The notes under the pieces were generated by a model. That model had not been told where the DNA came from, searched no databases, and worked only from the letters and a program-made list of their open reading frames with translations. 64,000 nucleotides of DNA from Pyrus communis (Eukaryota; Streptophyta; Magnoliopsida; Rosales; Rosaceae): contig NC_084804.1 of NCBI RefSeq assembly GCF_963583255.1, forward strand, positions 19,970,061 to 20,034,060. The letters run 5' to 3'. Every line of letters starts with the position of its first letter. The stretch's first letter is position 1. A program made the position numbers and the translations under genes. Shown one piece after another: positions 1 to 12,560 of this stretch.

Positions 1-604
1 ACTAGAAAACTTATCGACATGCCCAGAACAGCTACATCACTAATCATATTTCGCCAACATATCAACTTGTGCTCAGTGAGTTCTAATAGGGAAGTATGCT
101 CCATACTATAAAGCAAGGTCCCAAGTTCTTCAAAGATCATCCCACAGATAAAAGGAGATAAACCTATCAAGCTCACGTCTGCGTCACCAAGAACCTGGCC
201 AATGCTTCAACTAGTCCAGAACGAACCTTTATTCCCTAAAGTCTACCTGGGAAGAGAAAGCCTTGCCGGAAGGAATCAGTTCCTCAATGGAACTTAGCAC
301 CCTAGCTTCATTAGCAATACCATGCTTGAGCTTCTCAAGGGCTTCATGCCACGATGCCTACTCTTCAACTGAAGCCTACTCCTCAAGGGAAATAACCTCT
401 TCAGGAAAAATTGTGGGCTTGGGAAGAACGCAACCGGGGGCTTAAACATCTTATGTAGCCCTTGCAACACCATCATTCACCTACAAGGAAAGTAAACATA
501 TCGAAAAGTAGAGATACAAAGTAGCTTGGCTCATAAGAGGCCTAAGCAAAATTCAAAGACTTAAAGAGAAGGTTGACAGTAGCAAATTCACGTGAGGGCA
601 AGCA

Positions 605-2866
605 TCAACGAAGAATAGGGAGAAATACCTTTATATTTTCTGCTTCCACCAAAATGTCATCATTCAAAAACTCGTCAACTTCATTGAGATCAACATCCTT
701 TACTACCTTGCTACCATCTTTGCTACTTGGTCTACCGTTGTTTTCATCATTCCTTAGGGAAGCCTGAGGATGTTCACCACTTCTAAGGTCATACTCGGTA
801 CTTCTATTGCTGTTTTCCTCAGCAGCCAAACCCTTCTTACCTACCTCATCACCTTCAGTTTCCCCAACACTCAGTTTTTCCTCACTTGCCTCAGTAATAT
901 CAAGGAACTCATAAGACTTGGGAGTGCCGGAAGAGGCAGACGCTCGGGCACTCCAGGCCTTACGTGCAAGGCCAACGAGAACTACTTCCTTGGCAGGAGT
1001 TTTGGTTATAACAAAAAAATTATAATCAGCACACAACCACAAAGCAATGGAAGCAAGAAACAAGGGAATATCACTCTTTACCAAGCTTTGGCTTCCCCAA
1101 GGAACTTTCGCTCTTTAATTTCTTTGGAGTAATGGAATCATCAGGCTTACAACTGGGAGGGCCGTCTTTTACCATGCGAGGCCTGAAATGTTTCATTGCA
1201 TCATCTGAGGCACAACATGTAAAGCACTTAGGAAAAACATGCAAGAGGAAAGTTAACAAGGGAAGTCAAGTTAAAGAAAATATACCCGGAGCCATCTTCT
1301 TCCCTCGACTTGTAGACTTCCCTTCTTCAACACCAGACGGCCTGCTCTTCTTCGTGCTCCAGGAAGAATCATCAAAAACATTGTTTTCCTCAGCTGCAGT
1401 AAAGCACTGACGCTTTGAACCAGAAATGGCCGTTGCAGGCTCTAACATCAGTTGAGGATGACTGACAACGCTGGGAGACAACTGCAGCTGTTTATCATCA
1501 TGAAACTTGGCGATGGCAGAGAAACACTTCAACCAATAAACAGCATAGCCTTTAGAGATGCCACCTACTAGAGTCAGATTGGTAATGTACTGGAAAAGGC
1601 GAAAACATGTCGGAGGCTCATACATAGAACTCTAAAACAAATTGTTGAAAGAGGTTTCAGCTTCAGTAGGGAAAGATATTGGCATACCTTGATCAAAACC
1701 TAGTCGCCATCACACTCAAAAAGGAAAGTAAACTACACCCATTTCCTCACTATTTTCCCCTTTGAAAATGACTGAATGAGCCAGTAAAGCCAACAATTTT
1801 TTGGTAAGCGAGGGAAAATCTAAATTCTTGGAGAGAGGAATTGACATCACATTTGGATCATCATCAAAGGCAACATTGGTAAAGAACATCATGGAGGCAA
1901 AACCTTCAGGGACTGACACGTATAGACAAAAAATAAAACTGTTCACATCATCTAGAAGCTTCAGGAAGTCTTGCTTCTTCACTGGAATCTTCCCAAACCA
2001 ACGACAAGCCAGTTGGAGCTTCTCAGGTAAATAAGAGGTAGAGTTAATAACATAATGGCTCTTTGCTGAGCCATAGGGGCAGGGAGTTATCTTCAAACTC
2101 TTAATATACTCCCACAAGAAAATTTGAAAAAAGCTAACACAGACAAAACTTTTCAACAGGGCACTACTTGTGACCTGCTCCCCCAGGGTGTGAAGTTGAT
2201 CTAATTAATGGTAGATGAGCCCTAAGAACAACAAACCAGGGGAACCACTTGGCCATGTGCGTTTGTCATGGCCTAAGGAATCACTTGGCGATTGAAAGTA
2301 TCTTTACTATCACAGAAAATGAAGCGGCCTAGCCACAAACACAACATGACCTTGAACCTACAATTCGACTCTTGTTTATTCTGCCAAAAGTGTTTGATCC
2401 TTTCGTTGAAGCAAAAAGCCTTGCTTAGAGAGGTAGAAGCATCTTTCTTCAAAACATAAAAAATATTGGTGTCTACAGAACGAATGATGTAACAAAAGGG
2501 ATCCACATTACCCACAGTTAGAAAATGCATAATATTGGCAACATCTTCTAAAGACAGCGTCCAAAACCTTGGCCCTTGTCTAAGTCGCGCATTGGTTCGC
2601 AAAGTAAGCTCAGTATCCACCCAATCTACCCAGCCAGTGGCCTTACCGCAAGAGAACTCGAAGTGGATCAGCACAGCAGGAAATAACCCATTCTTAGCAT
2701 CGAGAAATACATCTGGGATCAATATGAGGGACCGAATCTATTCTTTCCCCTTGAAAGCCTTTCTTTGAAAACCAAGATGAGGCAGTGGCTTGCCTTGTTA
2801 AAGTCAGTCCTCAGTAGTAAAGGACCCATCAACCCCAGTTAGGCACTTTGGTGACTCCGCAACCAT
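605..2866 (-). pseudogene. Decayed plant mobile domain (PMD, aminotransferase-like) gene, antisense in the retroelement
   Basis: Reading leftwards from an ATG at 2866, the frame begins MVAESPKCLTGVDGSF, meets in-frame stops (about 2810-2750), then gives a long stretch with WVDWVDTELTLRTNARLRQG and LSLEDVANIMHFLTVGN, the look of the PMD family. A frameshift near 2270 is followed by GLLFLGLIYHQLDQLHT and a block to 1716. Downstream blocks (1625-1266, about 1220-1080, 1030-605) are separated by sequences with intron borders, for example gtatgcc to ttgttttag near 1693-1632. The C-terminal part is acidic and low-complexity. PMD proteins are linked to transposons and heterochromatic silencing. The stops and frameshift make this copy non-functional. 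The 3' end is uncertain and may extend below 605. Confidence 0.6.
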
Positions 2867-3335
2867 AATGCACCTATGGAAAGTAGGCATCAAACAATAG
2901 ATATCACAAGCCAATGCAACATGTAGGAAGAAATGTGCAAGTATACAAGGCGAAACACGATAAGGAATCTACCCCGAGAAAACAAACAAATACGCTCTGG
3001 GAAAGCAAAAGGGTACGTTCATAAAATTCCAAGCTTTTCATGCAAAATCCATGACTTTAACATGGGATTATTTCCCTACATGCTATCATGCAAAGCACAT
3101 GCAGCTTTCTATACACATGTCATGCTATCAAAGTCCTAAAAGATCTAGCGAGGGAAAGTGAGTCATACGTGTACCCAAGCAAAATACAAGTTATATGTGG
3201 TCAAGCTAATCATGCCAAGCAGATCAATGCAATTGATCGATCAATCCCGCTCAAGCGCGCACCAACATGCAAAAAGGCAAGGCTAAATGACAAGTGCGCA
3301 ACATACATGGAAATCAAGAAAGAAATCACAGAGGG
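2867..3335. other. Non-coding retroelement internal sequence
   Basis: Upstream flank of the PMD pseudogene, ending in the 5-bp duplication GAGGG (3331-3335). The open frames here are short and show no family signature. Confidence 0.4.
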
Positions 3336-3559
3336 TGATAGGAGCATATTTAGGCGACTTACTTAGCTTGTTTTCGTGCATTTATATTGTTAATTCATAG
3401 TTGTTTTAGTAGTTTAAGCCATTTTCGTGTGTTTTTAGGTTCATATGGCTAAGGAAGCAAAAAGATGCATTTTGGAGCATTTTGGAGCAAAATTGGACTT
3501 GGAATGGATAGCTTATGTTTGGAGCAAAAGGAATGGACGAAATTGAAGGATTCCTAATC

Positions 3560-4110
3560 CATTGCAGCCACATGCACCCATAATCATTCACACCTTGCAG
3601 CCACATGCATTCACTCTGCATAAATCAGCCACATGCACATTCAATCATTCACACCAAAACCTTGCACATGCTTTCCCATTTCATTATTCATTCACTTTGC
3701 ACCACCAAATCAGCCACATGCACTTATTCCTTCATTATTTCACCCACCTGCTCTCCCATTTCAGATTGCATTCCATTCATTCCAGCCAAGCCACATGCAC
3801 TCCCTTTAATTAATTCAACCTAGCTGTCAAAGCACATGCACATTCACCCTTCATTCCAGCCATTCCACATGCATTTCCAACCCACATGCACCCTTTAATC
3901 ATTCAACCATGCAGCCACACATTCACCCACATGCATTCCCCTTACAATTTCAGCCATCCCACTTCATCATTGCACATGCATTCACCCTTTAATCCATTGC
4001 AGCCACATGCACTCCCATTTTCTCCCAAAACATTGCACATGCATTTTCAGCTTTCCACCAAGTTCCTAGCTGTCATGTTCCCTCTTCTTCACCTATATAT
4101 AAGCATCCAT
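3560..4110. repeat. Irregular cluster of CAGCCACATGCA motifs in the LTR
   Basis: About 550 bp upstream of the LTR TATA box contain many irregularly spaced copies of CAGCCACATGCA and shorter forms (CCACATGCA, GCACATGCA) separated by TTCATTC-type spacers. The matching zone in the inverted copy (about 6730-7210) is instead rich in TGCGGC/GCCGCA. The zone is variable between copies. Confidence 0.7.
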
Positions 4111-4324
4111 TGCAGCCACAATTCACAACAATTCTTCCATATTCAGAAATTCTCCAAAAACTGCCCTTGGTGCCGTGCCTTGAGGCACCATTCCCTACTA
4201 ATCCAAACACCACAAAAATAATCCCTTTCAGCCGTGCCTTCCCCAACAATCCATTCAGCCATTCCACCACTCCCCAAACCATTCACACCATCAAACTATC
4301 CTTAGACCTTGTGCTATAACAAAG

Positions 4325-4545
4325 AGGAAGATAAGAGGGCCTAAACGTTCATACAATTCAAGTTTGAGTTGTTGGAATGTTTAGGTGTTTCTTTGATTTC
4401 AATGTTTAATTTCAATACTCTTTGTTTTGTACGAATAAGGAATGGAAGAGAAGAGGACCTAAACGTTCATACAATTCAAGTTCGAGTTGTTAGAATGTTT
4501 AGGTGTTTCTTTGATTCTCTTTGTTTTGTACGTATGAGGAACTAA
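4325..4545. repeat. Tandem duplication of about 115 bp in the LTR
   Basis: Two near-identical units, each containing CCTAAACGTTCATACAATTC, GAGTTGTT and GTTTAGGTGTTTCTTTGATT, lie head to tail just downstream of the LTR TATA box. The first unit has about 20 extra bases. Confidence 0.8.
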
Positions 4546-5660
4546 ACCCCCCTTGGCTAGGGGGGATTCGAAATATATGTTTATGCTTGCATTTTGATTT
4601 GATTACTTCTAATTGCGTTTCATAAGTTGTGGATTCAATTCGTTTAACTGTTTGATTGATAACTTATTTATGTATGTTTATTGAGAGTGCACGCTTAATT
4701 TTCATGCATGAATATGACGCTAGAATATAAGTGAATTTCACCTAATAGTTACAAACTTATATTCACAAGTGGTGGAGGTTGCTTATAAACAATCGCGTTA
4801 AATGAATTCTTGGCATAAGTTTCATGCGTATTCCATAGTAACGAATGCCTCGTCGATGTTTATGATTTCCGTTGAACTTAATGATCTTTGTTGAATGTCT
4901 CTATCATGCGTATTCCATAGTTAGGGACTTTGATTAGGAATAATTTGGTTGTAATGCATATTCCATTCAATCCAATGAATCTAGGGAAATCTGGAAGTTA
5001 ATTTAAGCGGACCTAATTAACTTGGAGCGTTGAGAAGTCATGGTTTATTGAAATGCAATTGGAAATCATTTTATTATGCAAGTGTAACATGTATGGAGAT
5101 GAACCCCTTAGCTATTCTATCATCCATTCATTCCATTTCATCAATTTCATTTTTACAATCTGTTTTAATTAGAATCTGTGCATTTAGTTTAATTTCGTCC
5201 AAAACTCATTCCCCCTTTACTTTATTGTCCAATTTAGTTAGAAAGTGTCTTAGTTTATGTTTCTAAGTGTTTTGATTCAATTTATTACACAAATTCGTCC
5301 AAATTCACCAAAGTGCTCAAAACTGCCCAGAAAGTGTTTTTAAGGCAGTTTTGAGTGTTTTGGGTGATGTTTGAGTCTTTTGATTTGTTTTAGTGTTTTA
5401 AAGTTTAGTTTTGCATTCTTTGAGTCTAGTGTAGTGTTTTATATTGTGTTTTTATGTTTTTGAGTCAAATCCAAGTGATTAACAATCCCTCCTAATCCCC
5501 GATCCAGAACGATCTCTACTTACATACTTACTACAATTGTCAAAAAGAGGGTTTAATTTGTGTGCGTAATAAATATCGCATCAGAGGGCAAACACACATA
5601 GTTTCAAAGCAGCAAGGCTACCCAATGAGTGGAGTTCAATTTCTTGAACAAAAGATCCAC

Positions 5661-7911
5661 ACATGCGAACTAATTAAGCACACAAATTAAAACCCTCTTT
5701 TGACAATTGTAGTAAAGATGCAAGTAGGGATTGTTCTAGACCGGGGATTAGGAGGGATTACTAAATCACTTGCAAAATTGACTCAAAAACGTAAAACAAA
5801 CGTTAAAAACACTAAACTAGACTCAAAGAATGCAAACTAAACAATAAAACACTAAAACAAATCAAAAGACTCAAAGAATGCAAAACATTTATAAACACAA
5901 ACTAAGACACTTTCTAACTAAATTGGACACTAAAGTAAAGGGGGATTGAGGTTTTAACGAAATTAAACTAAATGCACAGATTGTAATTAAGGGCAGAATG
6001 TAAATACGAATGTGATGAAAATATGGATGGAATGCTAGCTAGAAGGTTCTTCTCCACACACGTCACGCTTGCATACAAGATGATTTTCGGTTGGTCTTTC
6101 GATGAATTATGAAACTCAACACTCCGGGTTAATTAGGTCCGCTTAAATTAACCTTCAGATTTCCCTAGAATCATTGAATTGGATGAATATGCATTGCAAA
6201 CAAATTATTCCTAACAAGTTCTCTATATGAACAGCATGATAAAGATACAAGTTAGAATCATTACGTTCTTTGGAAATCATAAGTGTTGACGAGGCATTCG
6301 TTACTATGATAAGCATGAAACTAGTGCCAAGAATTCATTTAACGCGATTGTTTATAAGCAACCTCCACTACTTGTGAATATAAGTTCATAACTATTAGGT
6401 GAAATTCACTTATATTCTAGCATCATATTCATGCATGAAAATTAAGCGTGCACTCTCAATAAACATATACAAATAAGTTATCAATCAAGCAGTTAAACAA
6501 ATTGAATCCACAATACATGAAATTCCAACCAAAGGTAATCAAATCATATTACAAGCATAAACATGGTTTCGAATCACCCCCTAGCTACTTAGGGATTTAG
6601 CCTCTCATGTTCACAGAAAGAGAAATAAAATTGAGTTTAAACATAACGAACAAAAGATTGATTACACCTAAAACGCACAACGAATCCACTTGAATTTCTG
6701 CGCGTCCAAGCTCCTCTTTCTCCTTTCCTTGCTGCGGCAGAGAGGTTTTATGGTGTTTTTGGATGGTTTTCTGGGTTAGGGATGGATTTAGGGTAGTATT
6801 GTGGTGCGGCAAGGGTTGTGGAACGTGTGGAATGGAGGGGGAATGGATGGTGGTGCTGCGGCACAGAAGGGAGGCTGCTGGAATGGATATGGTGGCAGCG
6901 GTAAGGATGGGGGAAAGCTACGGCTTAGAGTGAATGGGATAGATTCTTGCGGCTGCTAGGTTTTGTGTGTGAAGGGAGGATACGGCTTAGGGAGGAAATA
7001 TGTGAATGTTGAAGTCCATGAATATGGTGCGGCTGCATGGGGAAAATAGGGTTATTAGGGTGAATGGCTGATTGAAAATATGAATGAATGGGATATGGTG
7101 CTGCGGCAGAGTGAATTAGGGTGAATCTTCCGGGGAGTGACGGCTGGCTAGAGTTAGGGTGAATAATGGGTGAAAATCTGAGATGGAATGAATAATAAAG
7201 CTAGGGTGCGGCTGTTTGGTTTTATTTTTCGCTAAAAAATATCAAAAGAAAAATAATAAGAGGTCCCTAAGGTGCGGCTAAATGGTGGAAACCCTAGGGT
7301 TTAGAAATTCAAACCCTCTTTTATTTTTATTAACTAAAATTCACCTAAAGGCTGCTAGAATTTAGGAAATAAAATCAGAAATTAAAGAGGGAATAATTAA
7401 AGGGTGCGGCTAGGGTTAGGTTAGGAGAGGGAAATAAGGTTTAATTGCACAACATTGGACAAAAGTGCCCCCCCTTGCACGGCAAGGGAAGGGAATTAGG
7501 GTTAAGGCACGGCAAGGTTGTGTAATTGGGCTAAGGCCTTGGTTTTGTGTCCTAAAGTGCTTACAAGGCCTTCAAAGTGGCTAGAAAATACGGAAGTTTA
7601 AGTTTAGGAAAGGTTACCAAAACGGGAAACCTATGGTTAACTTTCCTACTTCAAATAGGAAACCTTGTTTGAATAGGAATTCTCGTTTTGGTAGGAATTC
7701 ACCGTTGGAGTAGGAATTCATCGTTTCTTCAAGTCTTCAACTCGTTCATTCCTCTTTCGCTCCAAAAGACTCCAATTTGCATCTTCTTGCACACTTTGGC
7801 CTTATAATCTGAAAATACACAAAAGTGGCCTTAAACACTAAAATAACTAAGTAAACACAACATAATTGCACGAGAACAAGCTAATTAAGTCACATGAATA
7901 TGCTCCTATCA
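5661..7911 (-). mobile_element. Solo LTR, family A (copy 2, inverted)
   Basis: This is the reverse complement of the 3336-5583 element: it ends in GCTCCTATCA (copy 1 starts TGATAGGAGC) and starts near ATGCGAACTAATTAAGCACAC, matching the other end of copy 1. Both copies share long blocks, such as the region around ACGCTAGAATATAAGTG. No matching 5-bp duplication is visible (left TCCAC, right AAAAC) and the first two bases of the left end differ, so this copy may be rearranged or truncated. Confidence 0.75.
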
Positions 7912-8462
7912 AAAACCCCAAAATCTTTGAAACGCATAATCAAAGAGGAAAGATGCATGCCCAATTTCATTACCATGGCAAACACAGAAGACAAAAATGA
8001 GAAGAAAAATCTAAAAGGGGGTCAATGGAAGAATTTCCTTACTTTAACAAAGCCTTGTTACAGAACTTGAAGAAGTATAAACGGGAGGACACAACCCAGC
8101 ACAAAAAGCAGAGAAGAATTTGGAGAGAAAAACAGTTCTGAAAAATTTGAAGAAGGATGAGAATTAAATGAGGAAAGGAAAAGCAAGGACAAATTAAATA
8201 CTTGTCCTAGAGAGAATAGCAGTTTGTAATGGTTACCAAGTAGAGGCGGGGGGACACCCAGAGTTTCTCTGTATGATTAAACGTGCACGGGAAGCAAAGG
8301 AACACAAATGCAGGGAGTGATCAGCTGCCATGCGAAAAGATGAAAAGTCCCATCAGGAAGCCCATGTTCCAAAAAAAAAAAGGGAAAAAAATCTTTTGGG
8401 CTTGGGTTGATTAGTTACCCCACTTAAAGTATCTCATAGCCCAAATAATCAAAGGGGGCGAA
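7912..8462 (+). other. 3' internal region of the retrotransposon with polypurine tract
   Basis: Purine-rich, non-coding sequence leads to AAAGGGGGCGAA immediately before the LTR start at 8463. This is the expected polypurine tract that primes plus-strand DNA synthesis, and it fixes the element's orientation as +. On the other strand this would be the upstream region of the PMD gene. Confidence 0.6.
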
Positions 8463-9968
8463 TGTTGGGGCCTAAAAATGTCACACACCAACCCAACCAA
8501 GTCTCAAGGTCCAATTGTCATGCAAAGCCTACATTCAAGCCCCAACATACGCCAAGGCATAGGATCGACGAAGAATATATTCACAAACATGCCATGCTCA
8601 TGCCTATTCATCACGTCATGCTTCTTTAGCCACAAATCATGCTAAGCCCAAGTCATTTATTTAGGACTTGCCAAACGGATTGTGGTGTGGATGGTTGCAA
8701 AAAGTTATCGGGCCTACGTGGAATCGGGGTCATGAAAGACTTTGGGCTGCTTGAGAGGCCAAAAATCCAAGCCCATACCCTTTGTATTCCACACAGACAT
8801 CATTGAGAGAGAACTAGCCTAGTTTATCCATTTCCCTAGTAAACCAAACCCCTTAGTTAGGATTAAACTAGATTATTGCATTAAATGCATGTTAAGCCTA
8901 GCAAGTCAGGCATTTAATGTTGACTTTCCCTTCCCAGCCTGCACAGACAGCCAATGCACAAAAGTCATGAAGCGCGCTACCAGATTTAGTATCTGCGGAA
9001 TGCCGCTTTAGGAATGACACACCTTGGGAAGAAGCAATCTACAGGTCTCAATAGTGCAGCTAGTTTACACCAAAAGGGGAATAATAGGATAGCTAGGGAG
9101 AAAGAAGGGGAAAACCAGGATATTCCTTTAAAGCCTAGAGAAGAACCTTTCACCTACATAAAGAGAAAGATAAGCCATTAGAGAGGAGGAACACAGACGG
9201 AGAAATAAAGAAAACGTAGTAAGATAGAACCACCAAGGAAGAAGCCAAGAGAGTTCCATTTTAGTCCAGAAGCTTACTTCAAGCCTTAAGCATCACCATT
9301 CATGCAACCTTAGCAATTTCCACAGCCTTCTATCAAACATCTCAACCATTAGAAGCCTTGCTATCACCCTAGGAAAGCCCAAAACATGCAGCTAAGAATG
9401 CCATGTAGCCATGACAACCTTCTCTCTCATGTAAACTGATAATCTTCTAGCTTCCACACCATGCTTCATTTTAACAAGTCATTATCTTGATCTTTTATAC
9501 TATCATCGAGCTATTGATGTTACTGAGGTAATTCCTAAGACAAGCTATCTTTTTCGAGATATCTCGGGACTTGTTACGAATCCGCACCAAGGGAGACAAG
9601 AGGACGTTCTCAAAGCCTAAGTCCACCTCAACCTAGAAGTCCCGCAACAAAAGTTTACTAACTTCTTTTACAATATCATTTGTATTTGAGTACCAGAGTC
9701 ATTCTAAAATGACTTGATTCGCTCACCATAGAATATATCTTTAGTGATGAGGTGAGTACCATTGCTTGTTGAGGACTTCCGACTTGGATTAACCGTAGAT
9801 GAAGTTCTCTTGTCTAAAAAGCATCGTCCATTAAAGGCTGGTATAGCTGAGGAACTTCTGGTAGGATTTCATCAATCTACGCCGGTGCCCCTTGGGGAAC
9901 ATGGGTGTCGGCGGGAACCTCGGTAACGAGCGAATAAAAATTTTCACTTCAAATTCTGGACCTCAACA
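8463..9968 (+). repeat. 3' LTR of the Gypsy-like element
   Basis: The 1.5 kb LTR starts TGTTGGGGCC and ends GGACCTCAACA, with matching inverted ends TGTTG and CAACA. A CATAAAGAG stretch near 9156 could be the promoter. No TGG primer-binding site follows 9968, so this is the right-hand LTR. The adjacent flank begins TCTTG; its partner duplication would lie left of the window. Confidence 0.75.
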
Positions 9969-12560
9969 TCTTGCTGCTCATGGTGTTTCACGATTAGTAT
10001 TGAAAATGAACAGAGAAATGGTGGAAAGTGCAAAACGACATCACTCTAGTGCGGCATGAAGCCGCAAACGCCGAGTCAGCTTTTATGCCCTGCTTGGTGC
10101 CTCGGCATAGTGAAGATCCCGTAGCGCGCCATGAGCACCGGTAAGAAACCAAAAAAACAAGAATCACCACATTGATAGCATCACTTGCTACAATGCTAAA
10201 TGGTACGTAACATTGCGAAGATTGGTAATAACATTATAATATCTCTATAGTAATTGAGCCAGTCTACTCATATATTAAAACTCATTTTTAGAGTATTCTG
10301 TAAAAAAATGTTCTTATTTACTAAATTATAAGGCATTTCCCACAAAAATATCTTAAACCCTAAAAAATAATATATAAAAAATTAATGCAATTCAACTGCG
10401 GGCCATTGGAATGAGAACTGAAAGATCATGGGTTCAGTTGGGGCTTATTCCATTTATTTGTGGTAAAAAGGGCGCTGCAATTTGCATGCAGCAGACAAAA
10501 TTGTTGTTCCTTGTAAACAAAGCCATCTTCAATGCACATGAATATAATAATAATGTAATGAACAGTGTTTTCTCATCATTCTCTACTTTATTCTTGTTCA
10601 TTTTTCCGGTTTATATATTTCTACTGCACACCATACTCGATTCCACATAAGATCTTATCGTCCAAAGTTGCAGCTTCAAAATATAGTATGTAAAAAAATA
10701 TTCTAACATAATCTACGTTTGCTTAATTAATATACAACTTAAGATATAACTATATAGTAGATTAATACAATGATAATCACTTGTTTAGGTCCCCTTTATA
10801 GTGTTATCTCGGTGGGCGGATTCATTCAGGGACTAGTTGGGTTCTGGGACCCTACGGGAAACGGAAAAATGGATTGGAAGGTCTCCCAAAAGTATTATTG
10901 CATTCTGGTACAAGACCCATTAGTGCCCACCAAGTATTCAATTAGATACCTTCTTTGTAGGTGAAGCTCAACATGTTGTGACAGTTTGGTTTGACAGTGT
11001 CAACAGGTCAACAAGTGCTCAATGAAAGACCTCACTAACAAAACTCAACATAAATCGACTGGACTCAAAATAGTTGTATGCATCGTGAGCATTTCTTTCG
11101 TCTAAAAAAACTATTTACCTTGTATACTATAGGACACTTTGAGGTATGATTAATGGTTTCGCCACTGATTATCTCATGATTCAAATTGTTTATTTTTTTT
11201 AGGTTAACTGATGAAATATATATAATCCCAACAAAACCAGTGTGTCTAATCGAGTTGTTAGTGCCGTTCAATCTACTAAATGGTTAGCGTTTCAATGCTA
11301 CTCACATATTAGTTGCGTTCAACCGCTATAATAAACTCATAACCTTCTCTAGTTCATTCATGATAATGGCTATTTTTATTGCTTATGATTAGATTTATGA
11401 AGTTTTCACTAGTTTCATCGTTTGGACCTGCACCGGAAGCCACGTTCTTATGCATGTGTTAGTTACTAATCTAGCCTAGCAGTGGCATATGATAGTTAAA
11501 AATTGAAAATAACAAGATTAAAAGGCATGCTGTCTTCTTCTTTCGTCTTCGGGTCCCAAACCATGATTCCTTTTTCTTCTTACGTCACTAACATGCAACA
11601 GCCTTCCTCCTTACGTTTCAAAGGCACGTGCAGCCCTGATTTAAGCAAAAAAAAAGAAATGTGTGTTGTGTACGAAAGAAGAGATCAAGTCTTATAAAAA
11701 AAAATTATTTGTTATGTGTCTTTTCGATTTATTAATACAATATCATGCAATTAGAAATTTACGTATGACATTATTTGATTGGAACATGACGCCACCGCGA
11801 CGGTTTTAGATAGTGATTGCATGGTCATTGTTTGTGATGGCAAGCTCAACTTTTATGCTAGAACAGCCAACTTGCACTTGAAAAGGAGTAGTGGGAATTG
11901 AGACGCACGAGATATGGGGAAGGGGGCATCTTTTTGTTGAGTTGGGTCTATCAAATCTGGGAAGACAATTGACTAAAGAGAGCCATATAATTAGGGTTTA
12001 AAATTCGATCGCCAAAGAATTAGATTTGGAGCAACATGCTTTCTTTCTTTTTCTTGTTTCAGAAAATTAGCCAATTGTGGGCAACGTGTACATATGAGGG
12101 CTTAGGCATTTTCTTTGACACTTTTTTCTTTTCTTTTGTATATGGGATTGTATATTGCATGTCATTGTCCATTAGTAGGAATTGTTTAGGTCAGAAAGGT
12201 ACTGAAATTATTTGCACTATAATTTTTTTTATTGAAATCGTAAACCAGATCAATAACAAAGTGTCGACGGCTTATGAGTTTATCTGACATTAGACGTGGG
12301 ATGAAGGGAAAACATGAGAGGACAATCACAATCCGTTTAATTTGTATTCAAGGGACAAATTTTTAGGCATGCATACTTTATTTATTTATGCTTATTAGAT
12401 TGAACAAATCAAAGAAGAATCAAATATAAGAATAAATATATTATGTATAAGAAATAAAAGTGTGTGTAAATCATTATGGTCATAGCTTCTCTGATACAAG
12501 AAAATCAATTGCATTTGATCCATAATTTATAACAATAGCAAAGATGGATATATATATATA

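Larger units (their letters stand above)
3336..5583 (+). mobile_element. Solo LTR, large-LTR retrotransposon family A (copy 1)
   Basis: The element runs from TGATAGGAGC to CGCATCA and is flanked by perfect GAGGG duplications (3331-3335, 5584-5588), as expected for LTR retrotransposon integration followed by LTR-LTR recombination. A TATA-like CTATATATAAG at about 4092-4102 sets the LTR orientation as +. It contains no coding sequence; the short open frames come from repeated CA-rich motifs. The same family occurs at 5661-7911 and 29024-30985 on the opposite strand. Confidence 0.85.
1..9968 (+). mobile_element. 3' part of a Ty3/Gypsy-like LTR retrotransposon (probably Tat lineage)
   Basis: The 3' LTR (8463-9968) is preceded by a purine tract and not followed by a primer-binding site, so the body lies to the left and its 5' part is outside the window. 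The internal region holds no sense gag-pol; it holds an antisense, intron-containing PMD pseudogene (605-2866) and two nested solo LTRs. Antisense extra ORFs between integrase and 3' LTR are known from Tat-lineage Gypsy elements such as Grande and Retand. The lineage is inferred from this layout, not from polymerase sequence. The PMD gene could instead be an independent insertion. Confidence 0.6.

Noticed and set aside
1132..1410. + strand frame opposite the PMD pseudogene
   Set aside because: The opposite strand carries the PMD-type coding signal; this frame is its shadow.
3562..4319. Several histidine- and serine-rich open frames
   Set aside because: They are translations of CAGCCACATGCA-type repeats within a solo LTR and change frame freely.
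9969..10160. Possible - strand exon starting MSSKM, cut by the LTR
   Set aside because: Only four host codons remain before the LTR, too little to support a gene.
10395..10520. tRNA-derived SINE
   Set aside because: A B-box-like motif is present but the A box, a poly-A tail and target duplications are not convincing.
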